Position numbers and translations under genes: made by a program. The notes under the pieces were generated by a model. That model had not been told where the DNA came from and searched no databases. It saw only the letters and a list, made by a program, of their open reading frames with translations. DNA of 64,000 nt from Kineobactrum salinum (GTDB taxonomy: Bacteria; Pseudomonadota; Gammaproteobacteria; Pseudomonadales; Halieaceae), in the NCBI RefSeq assembly GCF_010669285.1, contig NZ_CP048711.1:1426001-1490000 (forward strand), in the 5' to 3' direction. Numbering within the stretch: position 1 is the first letter of the stretch; each line of letters starts with the position of its first letter. Shown piece by piece: positions 19,301 to 27,424 of the stretch.

Positions 19301-19486
19301 GGTCTCGGCGATCACCTTGGGATTGGCGCCGGGAAACACCGCCCGCACCACCACCGAAGGTGGCACCACCTCGGGGTACTCGCTGATCGGCAACTGCGGG
19401 ATGGCCAACAGGCCAAGGACAAAGATGACAATCGACAGCGCCGATGCGAATACCGGCCGGTCGACAAAGAAACGCGATACGTTCAC
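16340..19486 (-). CDS. RND multidrug efflux inner-membrane transporter (HAE1 family)
   Basis: A 1048-residue AcrB/MexB/MexF-type pump, the normal family length. It starts MNVSRFFVDRPVFASALSIV. The proton-relay residues are present: the Asp pair in GIVVDDAIVVVENVERN near residue 410 and Lys in CKNAILIVEFA at about 946. It overlaps the adaptor gene stop by four bases. It should form a tripartite pump with the adaptor and an outer-membrane channel; no TolC-type gene is in the window. The GLACKNAILIVEFARELE segment is most like the MexF/OqxB branch (inference). Confidence 0.95.
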   Translation of the reverse strand: MNVSRFFVDRPVFASALSIVIFVLGLLAIPQLPISEYPEVVPPSVVVRAVFPGANPKVIAETVASPLEEAITGVENMMYMKSVAGSDGVLVTTVTFTPGTDPDAAQVQVQNRVSQALARLPEEVRRQGVTTQKQASTLTMVVHLVSPDERFDSLYLRNYGVLNIKDRLARLPGVGTVDVFGSGDYAMRVWLNPDELARRGLTAGDAVRAIREQNVQVSAGQLGAEPMPTGSDFLLSINAQGRLANEQEFGEIVVKRSGNGEIVRLADVARLELGAGNYTLRSQLNNRDAVGMGIFQTPGANAISLSDSVRDTMAELARNFPEGMEYRVAYDPTVFVRDSIRSVVTTLAEAVLLVVLVVVLFLQSWRASIIPLLAVPVSIVGSFSVLLLLGFSINTLTLFGMVLAIGIVVDDAIVVVENVERNIEQGLEPLAAAHQAMREVSGPIIAIALVLCAVFVPMAFLSGVTGQFYKQFAASIAISTVISAINSLTLAPALAARLLRSGDAPRDGLTRLLDHLLGWLFRPFNRFFNHSSDRYQHWMSRSLGRRGPVLAVYLLLLAGTGILFNTVPGGFIPTQDKLYLIGGVKLPEGASLERTSAVIAEMAELALATEGVADAIAFPGLNVLQFTNTPNTGTLFFTLKPFAERSRSAEQINAEINSKIAGIKEGFAFAFMPPAILGLGQGSGYSLFVQDRAGLGYGALQEAVDGFAAAIVQTPGLAYPITSYQANVPQLLADVDRAKAKAQGVPVTELFDTLQTYLGSTYVNDFNQFGRTFQVIAQADASFRDELSDIAQLRTRNERGEMVPIGALLSLAESFGPDPVIRYNGYPAADLIGESDPRLLSSTQAMAQVQAMAATLLPPGMDIEWTDLSYQQATQGNAALVVFPLAILLVFLLLASLYESWLLPLAVILIVPVCLLAALTGVWLAGGDNNIFVQVGLVVLMGLACKNAILIVEFARELEAAGHSTVAAALTACRLRLRPIVMTSMAFIAGVVPLVLATGAGSEVRNAMGITVFAGMLGVTLFGLVLTPVFYVALQTLGHRLRERGSLQ

Positions 19487-20688
19487 AACTCTACGACTCC
19501 CTGGGTCGGCAGTCCGGCAAGCAGTGGTACGGGCCCGCGCGCATCACGGTCCATGCTGACGAGCTGTGGTGCCACCGCCATGCCCGGCGCCATGACTTTC
19601 TGCACGCCGTTGACGATGACCCGGTCGCCCGTGGCAAGGCCCTGCTCGATCACAACCAGATCCTCGACCTCGCGGCCCGGCACCACCTCCTGACGCGAGA
19701 CCACATTGTCGGCACCCACCAGGTAGACATAGCGCCGATCCTGATCGGTCAGTAGCGCCCGTCGATCCACCAGCAGGGCTCGCGCCAGGTGATCGGTGGG
19801 TACACCCACCCGGGCGAACTGGCCGGGACGCAGGATGCCGTCGGGGTTGGGCAATACAGCCCGGTACTGGATGGTGCCGGTGCCGGCATTCAGCCTGTTG
19901 TCAACAAAGTCCAACTCGCCCTGGTGTGGATGGCCGGTCTCCCCCGCAAGCCCGACCCGCACCGGCAATGCCGGAGCATCGTTGCCGGCATCGGAGCCTG
20001 CGATCAGCTGGCTGCTGTCGCTCTCGAAATAGACATGCACCGGATCCACCGACACCAGCGTGGTCAGCACGGTGGTGTCGGCACTGGCCAGATTGCCCCG
20101 GGTCACATAGGCACGACTGATGCGGCCGCTGATGGGGGCGCGTACCTCGGTGTATTCCAGCTCCAGTTGGGCACTATCCAGCGCGGCCCGGGCCGCCTTG
20201 AGCTCGGCCTCCCTCGATGCCTGTGCGGCGGAGCGCTGCTCGAATAACTCCCGGGAGATGGACTGCGACTCCAGCAGTTGCTGCGCCCGCTCAGCCTCCG
20301 ACCGGGCCAGCGCGAGCTGGCTCTGCGCCTGCTCCAGCTGCGCCCGCGCCGCCCGTTCCCTGGCCGCATAGGGACGCTGGTCAATCACAAACAACACCTC
20401 CCCGCGCTCTACCAGGTCACCCTCCTGGAAACTGATCCGGTCTATATAGCCCGACACCCGCGGACGCAACTCAACCGACTCCACCGCTTCAATCCGGCCG
20501 GTGAAATCCTGCCATAATGTCACTGGCGCTGCGGCCACCGTCGCCACCTCCACCGCCGGCGGCTCGGGCTGCTCCTCGGCGGTAGTCGTCGATGTTCGGC
20601 AACCGGCGAGCACTGCCAGTAACGCCACCAGCACTGCAGCGAGGATTGCCGTGGCGCGGTAAGTGCGGCAAAAACGGATTACTGACAC
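19483..20688 (-). CDS. RND efflux periplasmic adaptor lipoprotein
   Basis: A membrane-fusion protein of about 401 residues. I chose the GTG at 20688 because GGGAG lies about eight bases upstream; the ATG at 20709 has no ribosome site and would add seven residues. A short basic N-terminus, a hydrophobic helix and the lipobox LAGC indicate an outer-leaflet lipoprotein of the inner membrane. Then come the lipoyl/barrel-sandwich segment (SGYIDRISFQEGDLVERGEVLF), a long coiled-coil hairpin rich in Ala/Glu/Gln, and the second lipoyl half (EVRAPISGRISRAYVTRGNL). It is coupled to the RND gene. Confidence 0.92.
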   Translation of the reverse strand: MSVIRFCRTYRATAILAAVLVALLAVLAGCRTSTTTAEEQPEPPAVEVATVAAAPVTLWQDFTGRIEAVESVELRPRVSGYIDRISFQEGDLVERGEVLFVIDQRPYAARERAARAQLEQAQSQLALARSEAERAQQLLESQSISRELFEQRSAAQASREAELKAARAALDSAQLELEYTEVRAPISGRISRAYVTRGNLASADTTVLTTLVSVDPVHVYFESDSSQLIAGSDAGNDAPALPVRVGLAGETGHPHQGELDFVDNRLNAGTGTIQYRAVLPNPDGILRPGQFARVGVPTDHLARALLVDRRALLTDQDRRYVYLVGADNVVSRQEVVPGREVEDLVVIEQGLATGDRVIVNGVQKVMAPGMAVAPQLVSMDRDARGPVPLLAGLPTQGVVEL

Positions 20689-20892
20689 GGCGGGTACTCC
20701 CTGTTCCATTGATAAGGTCCAGAATATCGCCTGAAGCTCGACAGCCGGTATCCGGTTCCGGGGAACAGATTGCCCAATTCTGCAAACTATACGAGAGCCA
20801 GCCCATGCAAGGCCCATGGCGAAGGCATTTTAATCCTATACAATACAGGGTATTTTTAGAGTCACAGGAAAAATACACTTGCCCACTTGCGC

Positions 20893-20924
20893 ATTCCTGC
20901 ACAGTCATTGCCTATTCCTGCACA
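20893..20924 (+). promoter_or_regulatory. Direct repeat, candidate AraC-type operator
   Basis: ATTCCTGCACA occurs at 20893-20903 and again at 20914-20924, a 21-base period that places both copies on the same helix face. The site lies between the efflux pair and the divergent AraC gene, about 46 bases upstream of that regulator's start. Tandem half-sites two helical turns apart are typical for AraC/XylS monomers. Confidence 0.5.
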
Positions 20925-20969
20925 AGAGCTGCTACGCTCTTAAATCCAGCGGACGCCGGCGTATACTGA

Positions 20970-21950
20970 ATGGACAGCCCCAGCGAGAATCTCACCGTGA
21001 ATGCAGAGACCATGACTGTCGTCGGCAATGACCAAAACACTGAGCGGCTGCGGCAGACCCTCGCCCGCCAGATACTGAAATGGAGCCCCGATGAAGGTGT
21101 ACAGCCCTCGGGGCTGGCCGGATTGGAATTGACCCGCGCGAACACGCCCAGCACTTCCTATTGCACCGTATATGAGCCGTCATTGTGCCTGTTGGTCCAG
21201 GGCGGCAAGACGATCTGGCTGGGGGACCGGAAGATCGCCTACGGCCCGCTTACCTACGTCGTCTCATCGGTTCACCTGCCGGTGACCGGACAGGTGACCA
21301 CCGCCTCCGCCGAGGAGCCCTACCTGGCAGTGAAGCTGACGGTCAATCCGCAGACCGTGACCGATCTGGTGCTCGAGTTGGACGGGGAACTGCCGCAGGT
21401 TGCCTGCCCCGAAGCCACCTGTGGCATGTACACCACCCATGCCGACTACCCGCTGCTGGACGCGATGACGCGGCTGGTCGGCCTGCTGGATTCACCGGCA
21501 GAAGCCCGCATCCTGGCGCCGCTGACCCTGCGCGAAATCCTCTACCGGACGCTCATCGGCGAGATGGGTCCATCGATGCGCAAATTCGCGGCCAGCAATA
21601 GTCAGTCCAACCGGATCTCCCGGGCCATCATGCTGCTGCAGGAGCGCTTTGCCGAACCGCTGCGGATTCGCGATCTCGCCGACGAGGTCAACATGAGCGA
21701 ATCATCGCTGTTTCATAGTTTCAAACAGGTCACCCGCATGTCGCCGCTGCAGTTCCAGAAAAAACTGCGGCTGTACGAGGCCCGCCGGCTGATGCTGAGC
21801 GAGGGTCTGGAGGCCGCCACCGCGAGCTACCGGGTCGGCTATGAAAGCCCGTCTCACTTCAGTCGCGAGTACAGCCGCCAGTTCGGTGAATCGCCACGCG
21901 CCAACGTGTCGCGGCTGCGGGGCCAAACCACAGTACAGGTACAGGCCTGA
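20970..21950 (+). CDS. AraC family transcriptional regulator (AraC_N type)
   Basis: A 326-residue regulator. The N-terminal half has the AraC_N pattern (CTVYEPSLCLLVQGGKTIWLG) seen in YqhC-like proteins. The C-terminal 100 residues hold two helix-turn-helix motifs (IRDLADEVNMSESSLFHSFKQ and the VGYESPSHFSREYSRQFGESP signature). It is divergent from the RND pump operon, so it probably controls that pump, perhaps with the direct repeat just upstream. The ribosome site is weak and the start could be one of two later ATGs. Confidence 0.88.
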   Translation: MDSPSENLTVNAETMTVVGNDQNTERLRQTLARQILKWSPDEGVQPSGLAGLELTRANTPSTSYCTVYEPSLCLLVQGGKTIWLGDRKIAYGPLTYVVSSVHLPVTGQVTTASAEEPYLAVKLTVNPQTVTDLVLELDGELPQVACPEATCGMYTTHADYPLLDAMTRLVGLLDSPAEARILAPLTLREILYRTLIGEMGPSMRKFAASNSQSNRISRAIMLLQERFAEPLRIRDLADEVNMSESSLFHSFKQVTRMSPLQFQKKLRLYEARRLMLSEGLEAATASYRVGYESPSHFSREYSRQFGESPRANVSRLRGQTTVQVQA

Positions 21951-21974
21951 ATACGGGACTGGACATTGTGCAGT

Positions 21975-22023
21975 GACCTACCCGTCCTCAAAGATCGTGG
22001 GTTAAGCTGAGGATGGGTAGGTC
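21975..22023. repeat. Imperfect inverted repeat at a compositional boundary
   Basis: Arms GACCTACCCGTCCTCA (21975-21990) and TGAGGATGGGTAGGTC (22008-22023) pair over 16 bases with one mismatch around a 17-base loop, 24 bases after the AraC stop. No T-run follows, so a standard rho-independent terminator is not supported. It could be a rho-assisted terminator or the paired ends of a vanished insertion sequence. The sequence becomes AT-richer directly after it. The rest of the 393-base gap (21951-22343) shows nothing I can name. Confidence 0.5.
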
Positions 22024-22343
22024 AACGTATAATAATATCCAGGCGCATCAATACACGCATGTCGACGCCGGACTCTCCCTTCAGCCTATTCCAACTAATC
22101 ATGACATCCATCAAACCAGAATATTGGTCTCATGAGCTTTACCTTTGCTAGACTCGCCAACGCCTCGGACGGTCAATCCCGGAGTAAACGTCATTGGGGT
22201 AGAGAGACAGTTCTCAAACTGATATTCCTGCTGTCATATCGAAGCGATTGTTCTTGAGAACGAAACACATTCAATTCACATATGGTCCAGCGCCACGCGA
22301 TTTAGATCCGGCGAGCGCTTAGACAAAATCAGAAGGTTATAAC

Positions 22344-23159
22344 TTGAGCGCAGGAGAGATAATTCCCTTCATCGCGGTGCTCTGCGCTACAGGTCTGATT
22401 GCGGGTGTCCTGGCAGGGCTTCTCGGCGTAGGCGGCGGCATCGTTATCGTGCCGGTACTCTATACCTTATTTGGTCTTATTGGCATCAACGATGAGATCC
22501 GAATGCATATGGCTGTCGGTACCTCGCTATCAACCATTATACTGACATCTCTATCTTCCATGTGGGCACATCTAAAAAGAAAATCACTGGATACGGTGAT
22601 TTTACGATCCTGGGGAATCTGGATCGTAGTCGGGGCGATTGCAGGTACGGTTTTAGCCGGCAATGTCAGCGGACACTTCCTATCCACCGTGTTCGCTATA
22701 ATTGCCTTCTTGATGTCCATGTACATGCTCTTCACCTCACCCGATTTTCGGGTTACGGAGAAGGCTCCAACGGGAGCAGCGAAAGCAGTCTGTGGAATAA
22801 CCATAAGTGGTGCATCGGCAATCATGGGAATAGGCGGGGGAACCATGTTCGTTCCCTTCTTCAATGCGTTCGGCGTCCCGGTTCATAAGTCTGTCGGCAC
22901 CGCAGCCGGCATCGGCTTGCTTATTGCGCTACCGGCCACTACAGGATTCATCGTAGCAGGACTCTCTGTCAATGGCTTACCGATAGGCAGTTTGGGATAT
23001 GTGAGTCTCATCGGCATGATACTACTTGTGCCGTTCACTATGATTGCGGCTCCCCTGGGTGCGAAGATTGCGCATTTGCTGTCTCCGATAATACTCAAAC
23101 GCGCATTTGGGTGCTTCCTGTTGATTACTTCGCTCCGTATGGCAGTGAGCTTAATCTGA
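22344..23159 (+). CDS. TauE/SafE family sulfite/organic-acid exporter
   Basis: A 271-residue polytopic protein starting at a TTG with AGAAGG about 8 bases upstream. The two-fold internal repeat diagnostic of TauE/SafE (DUF81) is visible: GVLAGLLGVGGGIVIVPVL near residue 22-40 and SAIMGIGGGTMFVPFF in the middle. About eight helices are predicted by eye. Members export sulfite, sulfoacetate or related anions after C2-sulfonate breakdown, but many are unassigned. It opens an AT-richer block whose other genes are on the opposite strand, so the substrate is not suggested by context. Confidence 0.88.
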   Translation: MSAGEIIPFIAVLCATGLIAGVLAGLLGVGGGIVIVPVLYTLFGLIGINDEIRMHMAVGTSLSTIILTSLSSMWAHLKRKSLDTVILRSWGIWIVVGAIAGTVLAGNVSGHFLSTVFAIIAFLMSMYMLFTSPDFRVTEKAPTGAAKAVCGITISGASAIMGIGGGTMFVPFFNAFGVPVHKSVGTAAGIGLLIALPATTGFIVAGLSVNGLPIGSLGYVSLIGMILLVPFTMIAAPLGAKIAHLLSPIILKRAFGCFLLITSLRMAVSLI

Positions 23160-23181
23160 CAGGCTGTTGAAAAACGGCCTG
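23160..23181. repeat. Solitary IS5-like terminal repeat / weak hairpin
   Basis: CAGGCTGTTGAAAAA at 23160-23174, directly after the TauE/SafE stop codon, matches the terminal repeat of the IS5-like element at 58.1 kb (CAGGCTGCTGAAAAA) at 14 of 15 bases. No transposase is nearby. CAGGC...GCCTG at 23160-23181 can also form a short stem, so a terminator role is possible. Confidence 0.45.
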
Positions 23182-23212
23182 CCAAGAAAGATTACTGTAA
23201 TTCACCATACCA

Positions 23213-24016
23213 TTAAGCATTCAGGAAGTCCGCGATCATTGATGCCAGCTCACCTGGATACTGTCTCGCTGCCAAATGCCCGGCACCCTTGAGTACCTTG
23301 AATTCCGACAAGGGAATTTTAGAAGCAAGCTGCCGAGTAACATCGACAGGCACCATCTGATCGTCCTCCCCACCGATAACCAAAGTCTTGTGAGGTATAG
23401 AGCCAGGATCTGCGAGGGAAGGGACCGATAAAGCCGCCATTCGGCGCTCTCGGGCCTCGGCTTCTTGCCCGGAACTCAGCTCTGCTAACTCTTTGAGAAT
23501 TTCAGGGTGGGCCGAAACATAATCAGCACTGGACATAAGCTCGGCCATTGGACGCAGCCCTGCTTCGCCCATTGCTGAATATTCCGCCCGTTTTGCGAGG
23601 CCCTCCGGATTGAGATCCGGCAATCTTTCATCCGCCGGCCAAGTGAGGCCAAGAACCAGTCGGTCAACACGCTCTGGCCAATGACAAGCCATTAGCTGCG
23701 CCAGTATACCACCTATGGAATTTCCCAATACATGGGCCTTCCGATACCCAAGCACATCCATCAAACGAACAGCATCGTAGGCCACATCCTTGAGGGTATA
23801 GGGCTGGGCCAACCCCGTGTACTCGGTACGGCCACAGTCTCGCTGATCGAAGGAAACTGCGGTAACCGAAGAGCCGAGTGCGTCTTGTAGATTATCATAA
23901 ATACGATGGTCACCCTCTGCACCATGAAACATAATCAGTGGCGGACCTATTCCAACAAGCCTCACAGCGATATCAAGCGGAGGGACTTTGTAATGCTCAA
24001 GTTGATCATTGTTCAT
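23213..24016 (-). CDS. Alpha/beta hydrolase
   Basis: A 267-residue single-domain alpha/beta hydrolase. Visible features are the oxyanion region MFHGAEGDHRIYDNL, the nucleophile elbow GNSIGG (Ser), an acid in the GGEDDQMVP loop and the C-terminal His in GAGHLAARQYP, giving a complete catalytic triad. It resembles the ester/lactone/C-C hydrolase and haloperoxidase-like group. It is 92 bases downstream of the gamma-glutamyltransferase-like gene on the same strand. The substrate is unknown. Confidence 0.9.
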   Translation of the reverse strand: MNNDQLEHYKVPPLDIAVRLVGIGPPLIMFHGAEGDHRIYDNLQDALGSSVTAVSFDQRDCGRTEYTGLAQPYTLKDVAYDAVRLMDVLGYRKAHVLGNSIGGILAQLMACHWPERVDRLVLGLTWPADERLPDLNPEGLAKRAEYSAMGEAGLRPMAELMSSADYVSAHPEILKELAELSSGQEAEARERRMAALSVPSLADPGSIPHKTLVIGGEDDQMVPVDVTRQLASKIPLSEFKVLKGAGHLAARQYPGELASMIADFLNA

Positions 24017-24108
24017 AGTAATTTCTTTCGCCTCCGATAAACATTATAGGACTATACTTGGTATCGTACATGCTCCCTACACCGTGATTCACTGGCCAGT
24101 CCGCATCC

Positions 24109-25944
24109 TCATCGCGCGACAGCGTATCCTTGCATTCCACGAGGATTGGCGCCTGCGCGCAGTATGGCACCGCCATTGGTACGCTCGAATGAGCAGGCTG
24201 ACAGTCTTCCCTCAGACCAGGAATCGCCGACAGTGACATCGTGACCACGTCGACGAAGTTGTTCAATCGTAGAGGCAGGGAAACGGTCTTCCAGAATGAG
24301 CGAACCGCGCGAGATTTGCCGTGGCCAGAAACTCGCAATCAAATGCCCGGTGTGAAACGCGGGGGTCTCGATAGAGCGCTGCAGAGGCCGCCCGTAGATA
24401 GTATGAGTAAGCCAGAGTAACAATGACCACTGCTCCTGCTGATCGCCACCGGGCGTACCGAATGCCAGATATGGCTTGCCGTGCTTGAATGCCATTGTAG
24501 GCGTCAGGGTCGTTCGCGGCCGCTTACCTGGCTTTAGAGAGTTGGCAAGACCCGGCTCCAACCAGAACATCTGCATACGAGTACCTAGCGCAAACCCTAG
24601 CTCAGGAATGATCGGGCTCGACTGCAGCCAGCCGCCAGACGGCGTTGCGGACACCATATTTCCCCAGCGATCAACCACGTCAACATGACAGGTATCCCCT
24701 TGTAGTGACGGATCTTGCGAAGCCTCCCTGGAAGAGCTCAGTGGGCTCGAGGTCGTCGCCATTGTTGGCTCCCCGCCGCCTGCGATGCCCGAAGCTGACC
24801 AACTTTTTTCTAAATCCTGAATCGACGGCAACCGCGCACTCCGGCCATCGGGATCACCCGGGCGCAAATCCATACTGGCTACCGGACCAATCAGCTGACG
24901 ACGCTGCTGTGCGTATTCTCTACTCAGCAGCTCTTCCAATGGTACGTCGCTCTCGTCACCATACCAGGCCTCGCGGTCCGCCATTACCAGCTTCATAGTC
25001 TCTGTGACCAGATGGACAAATTCCGGAGACTCTGGTGTATGAGTTGGAAGATCGCACCCTTCCAGTATCCGCAGCGCTTGAAGCAATGAAGGCCCTTGGC
25101 TCCATGCGCCGCACTTAAACACGGCGAACTCCTGAAGATCCACCCCGAGCGGATATTCAATGGGCGGACGCCAGCCGGACATATCACTAGCCGACAGAAG
25201 GCCACTGTGGCGCCGCCCACTGACATCCAGAGCCTCAGTCCCGAGACAAAACCGATTTATCGTCTCAGCGACCTCCCCGTCATACCAATGCGCGAGTGCC
25301 GCTTCGATTTGTACTTTACGTGCACTTCCGGCTGATTCAGCTTGCTTGAGAACACGCTCGTAAAAATCTCCAAGAACCGGATTTCTGAACAAACTCCCAG
25401 GCTCAGGGACTGATCCATTGGGCAGGAAAACATCGGCAGATGTTTTCCATTCATCCGTAAACAAGGTGCGCACCGCCTTGATCGTATCGACAGTACTACT
25501 CATGATTGGATACCCGTTCTTGGCATAATGTATTGCGGGCTCCAATACATCGCGCAGAGATACGGTACCGTAGTCACGGAGCATCGTCAGCCAAGCACCA
25601 AAAGCGCCGGGCACGCATGCGGCAAGCAGCCCCGTACCGGGGATCAAATCAAGATCCAGCGACCGAAACCGATCAATCGAAGCGCTTGCAGGCGCAGTCC
25701 CTTGACCACATATAACAGTTGGCTGTTCATCCTCAGCTCGCGCGACCAGAATCGGGGCGTCACCACCCGGGCCATTAAGGTGTGGCTCCACAATCTGCAA
25801 TGTGAAACCTGCAGCGGCGGCGGCATCAAAAGCATTCCCACCAGCTTCCAGAAGCCTCATGCCAACAGAAGACGCAATCCAGTGCGTGGAGGCCACTGCT
25901 CCAAACGTGCCGCACAATTCAGGACGCGCGGTAAACTCCTCCAT
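24109..25944 (-). CDS. Gamma-glutamyltransferase family protein
   Basis: A 611-residue Ntn-hydrolase of the gamma-glutamyltranspeptidase family, near the usual length. N-terminal STHWIASSVGMRLLEAGGNAFDAAAAA is typical. The self-processing nucleophile is Thr of DTCHVDVVDRWGN at about residue 418, aligning with the TTHxSVVD motif, with Cys replacing the second Thr. A GTPGGDQQEQW segment provides the C-terminal glycine loop. There is no obvious signal peptide, so it may be cytoplasmic, unlike classical periplasmic GGT. It could hydrolyse a gamma-glutamyl or related amide in the pathway encoded around it (inference). GGAG lies about ten bases before the ATG. Confidence 0.9.
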   Translation of the reverse strand: MEEFTARPELCGTFGAVASTHWIASSVGMRLLEAGGNAFDAAAAAGFTLQIVEPHLNGPGGDAPILVARAEDEQPTVICGQGTAPASASIDRFRSLDLDLIPGTGLLAACVPGAFGAWLTMLRDYGTVSLRDVLEPAIHYAKNGYPIMSSTVDTIKAVRTLFTDEWKTSADVFLPNGSVPEPGSLFRNPVLGDFYERVLKQAESAGSARKVQIEAALAHWYDGEVAETINRFCLGTEALDVSGRRHSGLLSASDMSGWRPPIEYPLGVDLQEFAVFKCGAWSQGPSLLQALRILEGCDLPTHTPESPEFVHLVTETMKLVMADREAWYGDESDVPLEELLSREYAQQRRQLIGPVASMDLRPGDPDGRSARLPSIQDLEKSWSASGIAGGGEPTMATTSSPLSSSREASQDPSLQGDTCHVDVVDRWGNMVSATPSGGWLQSSPIIPELGFALGTRMQMFWLEPGLANSLKPGKRPRTTLTPTMAFKHGKPYLAFGTPGGDQQEQWSLLLWLTHTIYGRPLQRSIETPAFHTGHLIASFWPRQISRGSLILEDRFPASTIEQLRRRGHDVTVGDSWSEGRLSACSFERTNGGAILRAGANPRGMQGYAVAR

Positions 25945-25982
25945 ATATATTCACTCCAAATAAAACTATGCGAGAAAAACTC

Positions 25983-26237
25983 ACTATTGGTAGTTATGAT
26001 TAGCAGCCTTGGACTGAACTTATCTGGCAGCTAAGCCATTGGGAATGCCGCGAGTGTATAGACCAGGCCGAAGGCTGCATCTTGAAGAATGCTGAACTCC
26101 ACATCGCTTATACCTGTATCAATACGGCTCCGTCTGACAAGTATATTCAGAAGTTGTCGCTCCAGGACTGCGAACACTGAGGCGAAGAACAACGCAAAGA
26201 GGATAAGACCTTTCTTCGTGAAAAAATAACTTTGGCC
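25983..26237 (-). pseudogene. MFS transporter remnant (N-terminal fragment)
   Basis: Reading the minus strand from 26237 gives an open stretch without a start codon. It contains FALFFASVFAVLERQLLNIL and, further on, FSILQDAAFGLVYTLAAFPMA. This matches the first helix, the DRQxxNIL-type segment and the second helix of Spinster-like major facilitator proteins. A TAG at 26033-26031 interrupts it, after which LPDKFSPRLLII continues in the same frame like the loop and third helix. Nothing else of the transporter remains before the gamma-glutamyltransferase start at 25944. It is a decayed gene; the rest of the gap (26238-26422) shows nothing. Confidence 0.65.
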
Positions 26238-26422
26238 TCATTCCTGAATCCTGGGATCTCGTTGCAACGTTGCCGCATAGGGTATTACTGAAGGAGCGAC
26301 GCTATCCCGCACAATAACAACACATCCGAAAGCAGTGCTGCTTGTATAGCAAATTCAGCTAGCTCCCTCAAAGACCGAAGATTCATGGCACTCATTCACA
26401 GCCAGTATTGACTGCGAACAAC

Positions 26423-27424
26423 TTACAGATCCGCCGTAGTCCCCAGACCGTTCCGGCAGGCCGCCACATAAACGGCATGAGCCGTGGCCACGTCCTGGGC
26501 AGCGTTCCCCAGAGACTTGTATATCGTTATTTCATTGTTACTCGTTCTTCCTGTACAACGACCAAGATGGACCTCGCCAATCTCACCAACTATATGGTCA
26601 GAATCAACGGCGCCGGCGTCCAGGGCGCATTTGAACTCACCAGCCTGCGCCATAGCCGATGGTCGGGAATCAACATAGAACTTTGCAATCCTGACACCTT
26701 CGACATCTATTTCACGGGAAGTAGCAACACTTGCTCCCACCAGGTTGATGTGCGTACCTGGACTGATCCAGTCTCCCTCCAACACCGGTTCGGCTGACGC
26801 GGTTGTCGTACATACAAGATCCGCCCCATTGACTGCCTCCTTTGCAGAAGCGCATATCTCTATGGGCACGGGAGAAAGCAATTGTGCGATACAGGAGAAG
26901 TGCTCAGCCTTGGCGCGGTTGCGGCTCCAGATCCGGATGCGTTTGACTTCGTGGACGAGGACCATGGCCTCCAGGTGGCCCAGAGCCTGCTCGCCGGCGC
27001 CTAGAATTGCAAGATCACCGGCACCCTCGCGAGCAAGAATCTTACTGGCAGCCGCTGTCGCAGCGGGCGTCCGTAAAGCCGTGATTGCCGCGGCATCGAG
27101 AAGCGCCTGGATTTGTCCCGTATCCGGATCAAACAACAGCACTACACCAGTATGAGAAGACAGACCCCGGGTTGAATTCTCCGGAAAAACACAAACGAGT
27201 TTTGCGCCGAGTCGTTCAGGCTCGGCAAGATAGCCCGGCATGACACCCATGAGTTTCGCGCTTTCCGGCACAGGCATGACGGTACGCAACGGGATCTGGG
27301 ATCTACCTTGCGAAACCGCCATCATCGTTTCCACCATCAAATCTACGCACTCTTGCATTGGTAAAGCAGCACGCACTGTGGTTCCGTTGAGAATACGGAA
27401 ACTCGCCGGACGCTCGGAACTCAT
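26423..27424 (-). CDS. Ornithine cyclodeaminase/mu-crystallin family protein (EutC/BhcD-like)
   Basis: A 333-residue protein from the ATG at 27424, which overlaps the upstream dehydratase stop as ATGA. The NAD-binding motif LGAGEQALGH lies at about 141-150, with the conserved Lys of GAKLV near residue 75. The family includes ornithine cyclodeaminase, ketimine reductases and iminosuccinate reductases. The tight pairing with a serine/threonine-dehydratase-like gene matches EutB-EutC of hydroxyectoine breakdown and BhcB-BhcD of the beta-hydroxyaspartate cycle, where the pair turns a beta-hydroxy amino acid into an imine and reduces it. That role here is inference. Confidence 0.9.
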   Translation of the reverse strand: MSSERPASFRILNGTTVRAALPMQECVDLMVETMMAVSQGRSQIPLRTVMPVPESAKLMGVMPGYLAEPERLGAKLVCVFPENSTRGLSSHTGVVLLFDPDTGQIQALLDAAAITALRTPAATAAASKILAREGAGDLAILGAGEQALGHLEAMVLVHEVKRIRIWSRNRAKAEHFSCIAQLLSPVPIEICASAKEAVNGADLVCTTTASAEPVLEGDWISPGTHINLVGASVATSREIDVEGVRIAKFYVDSRPSAMAQAGEFKCALDAGAVDSDHIVGEIGEVHLGRCTGRTSNNEITIYKSLGNAAQDVATAHAVYVAACRNGLGTTADL

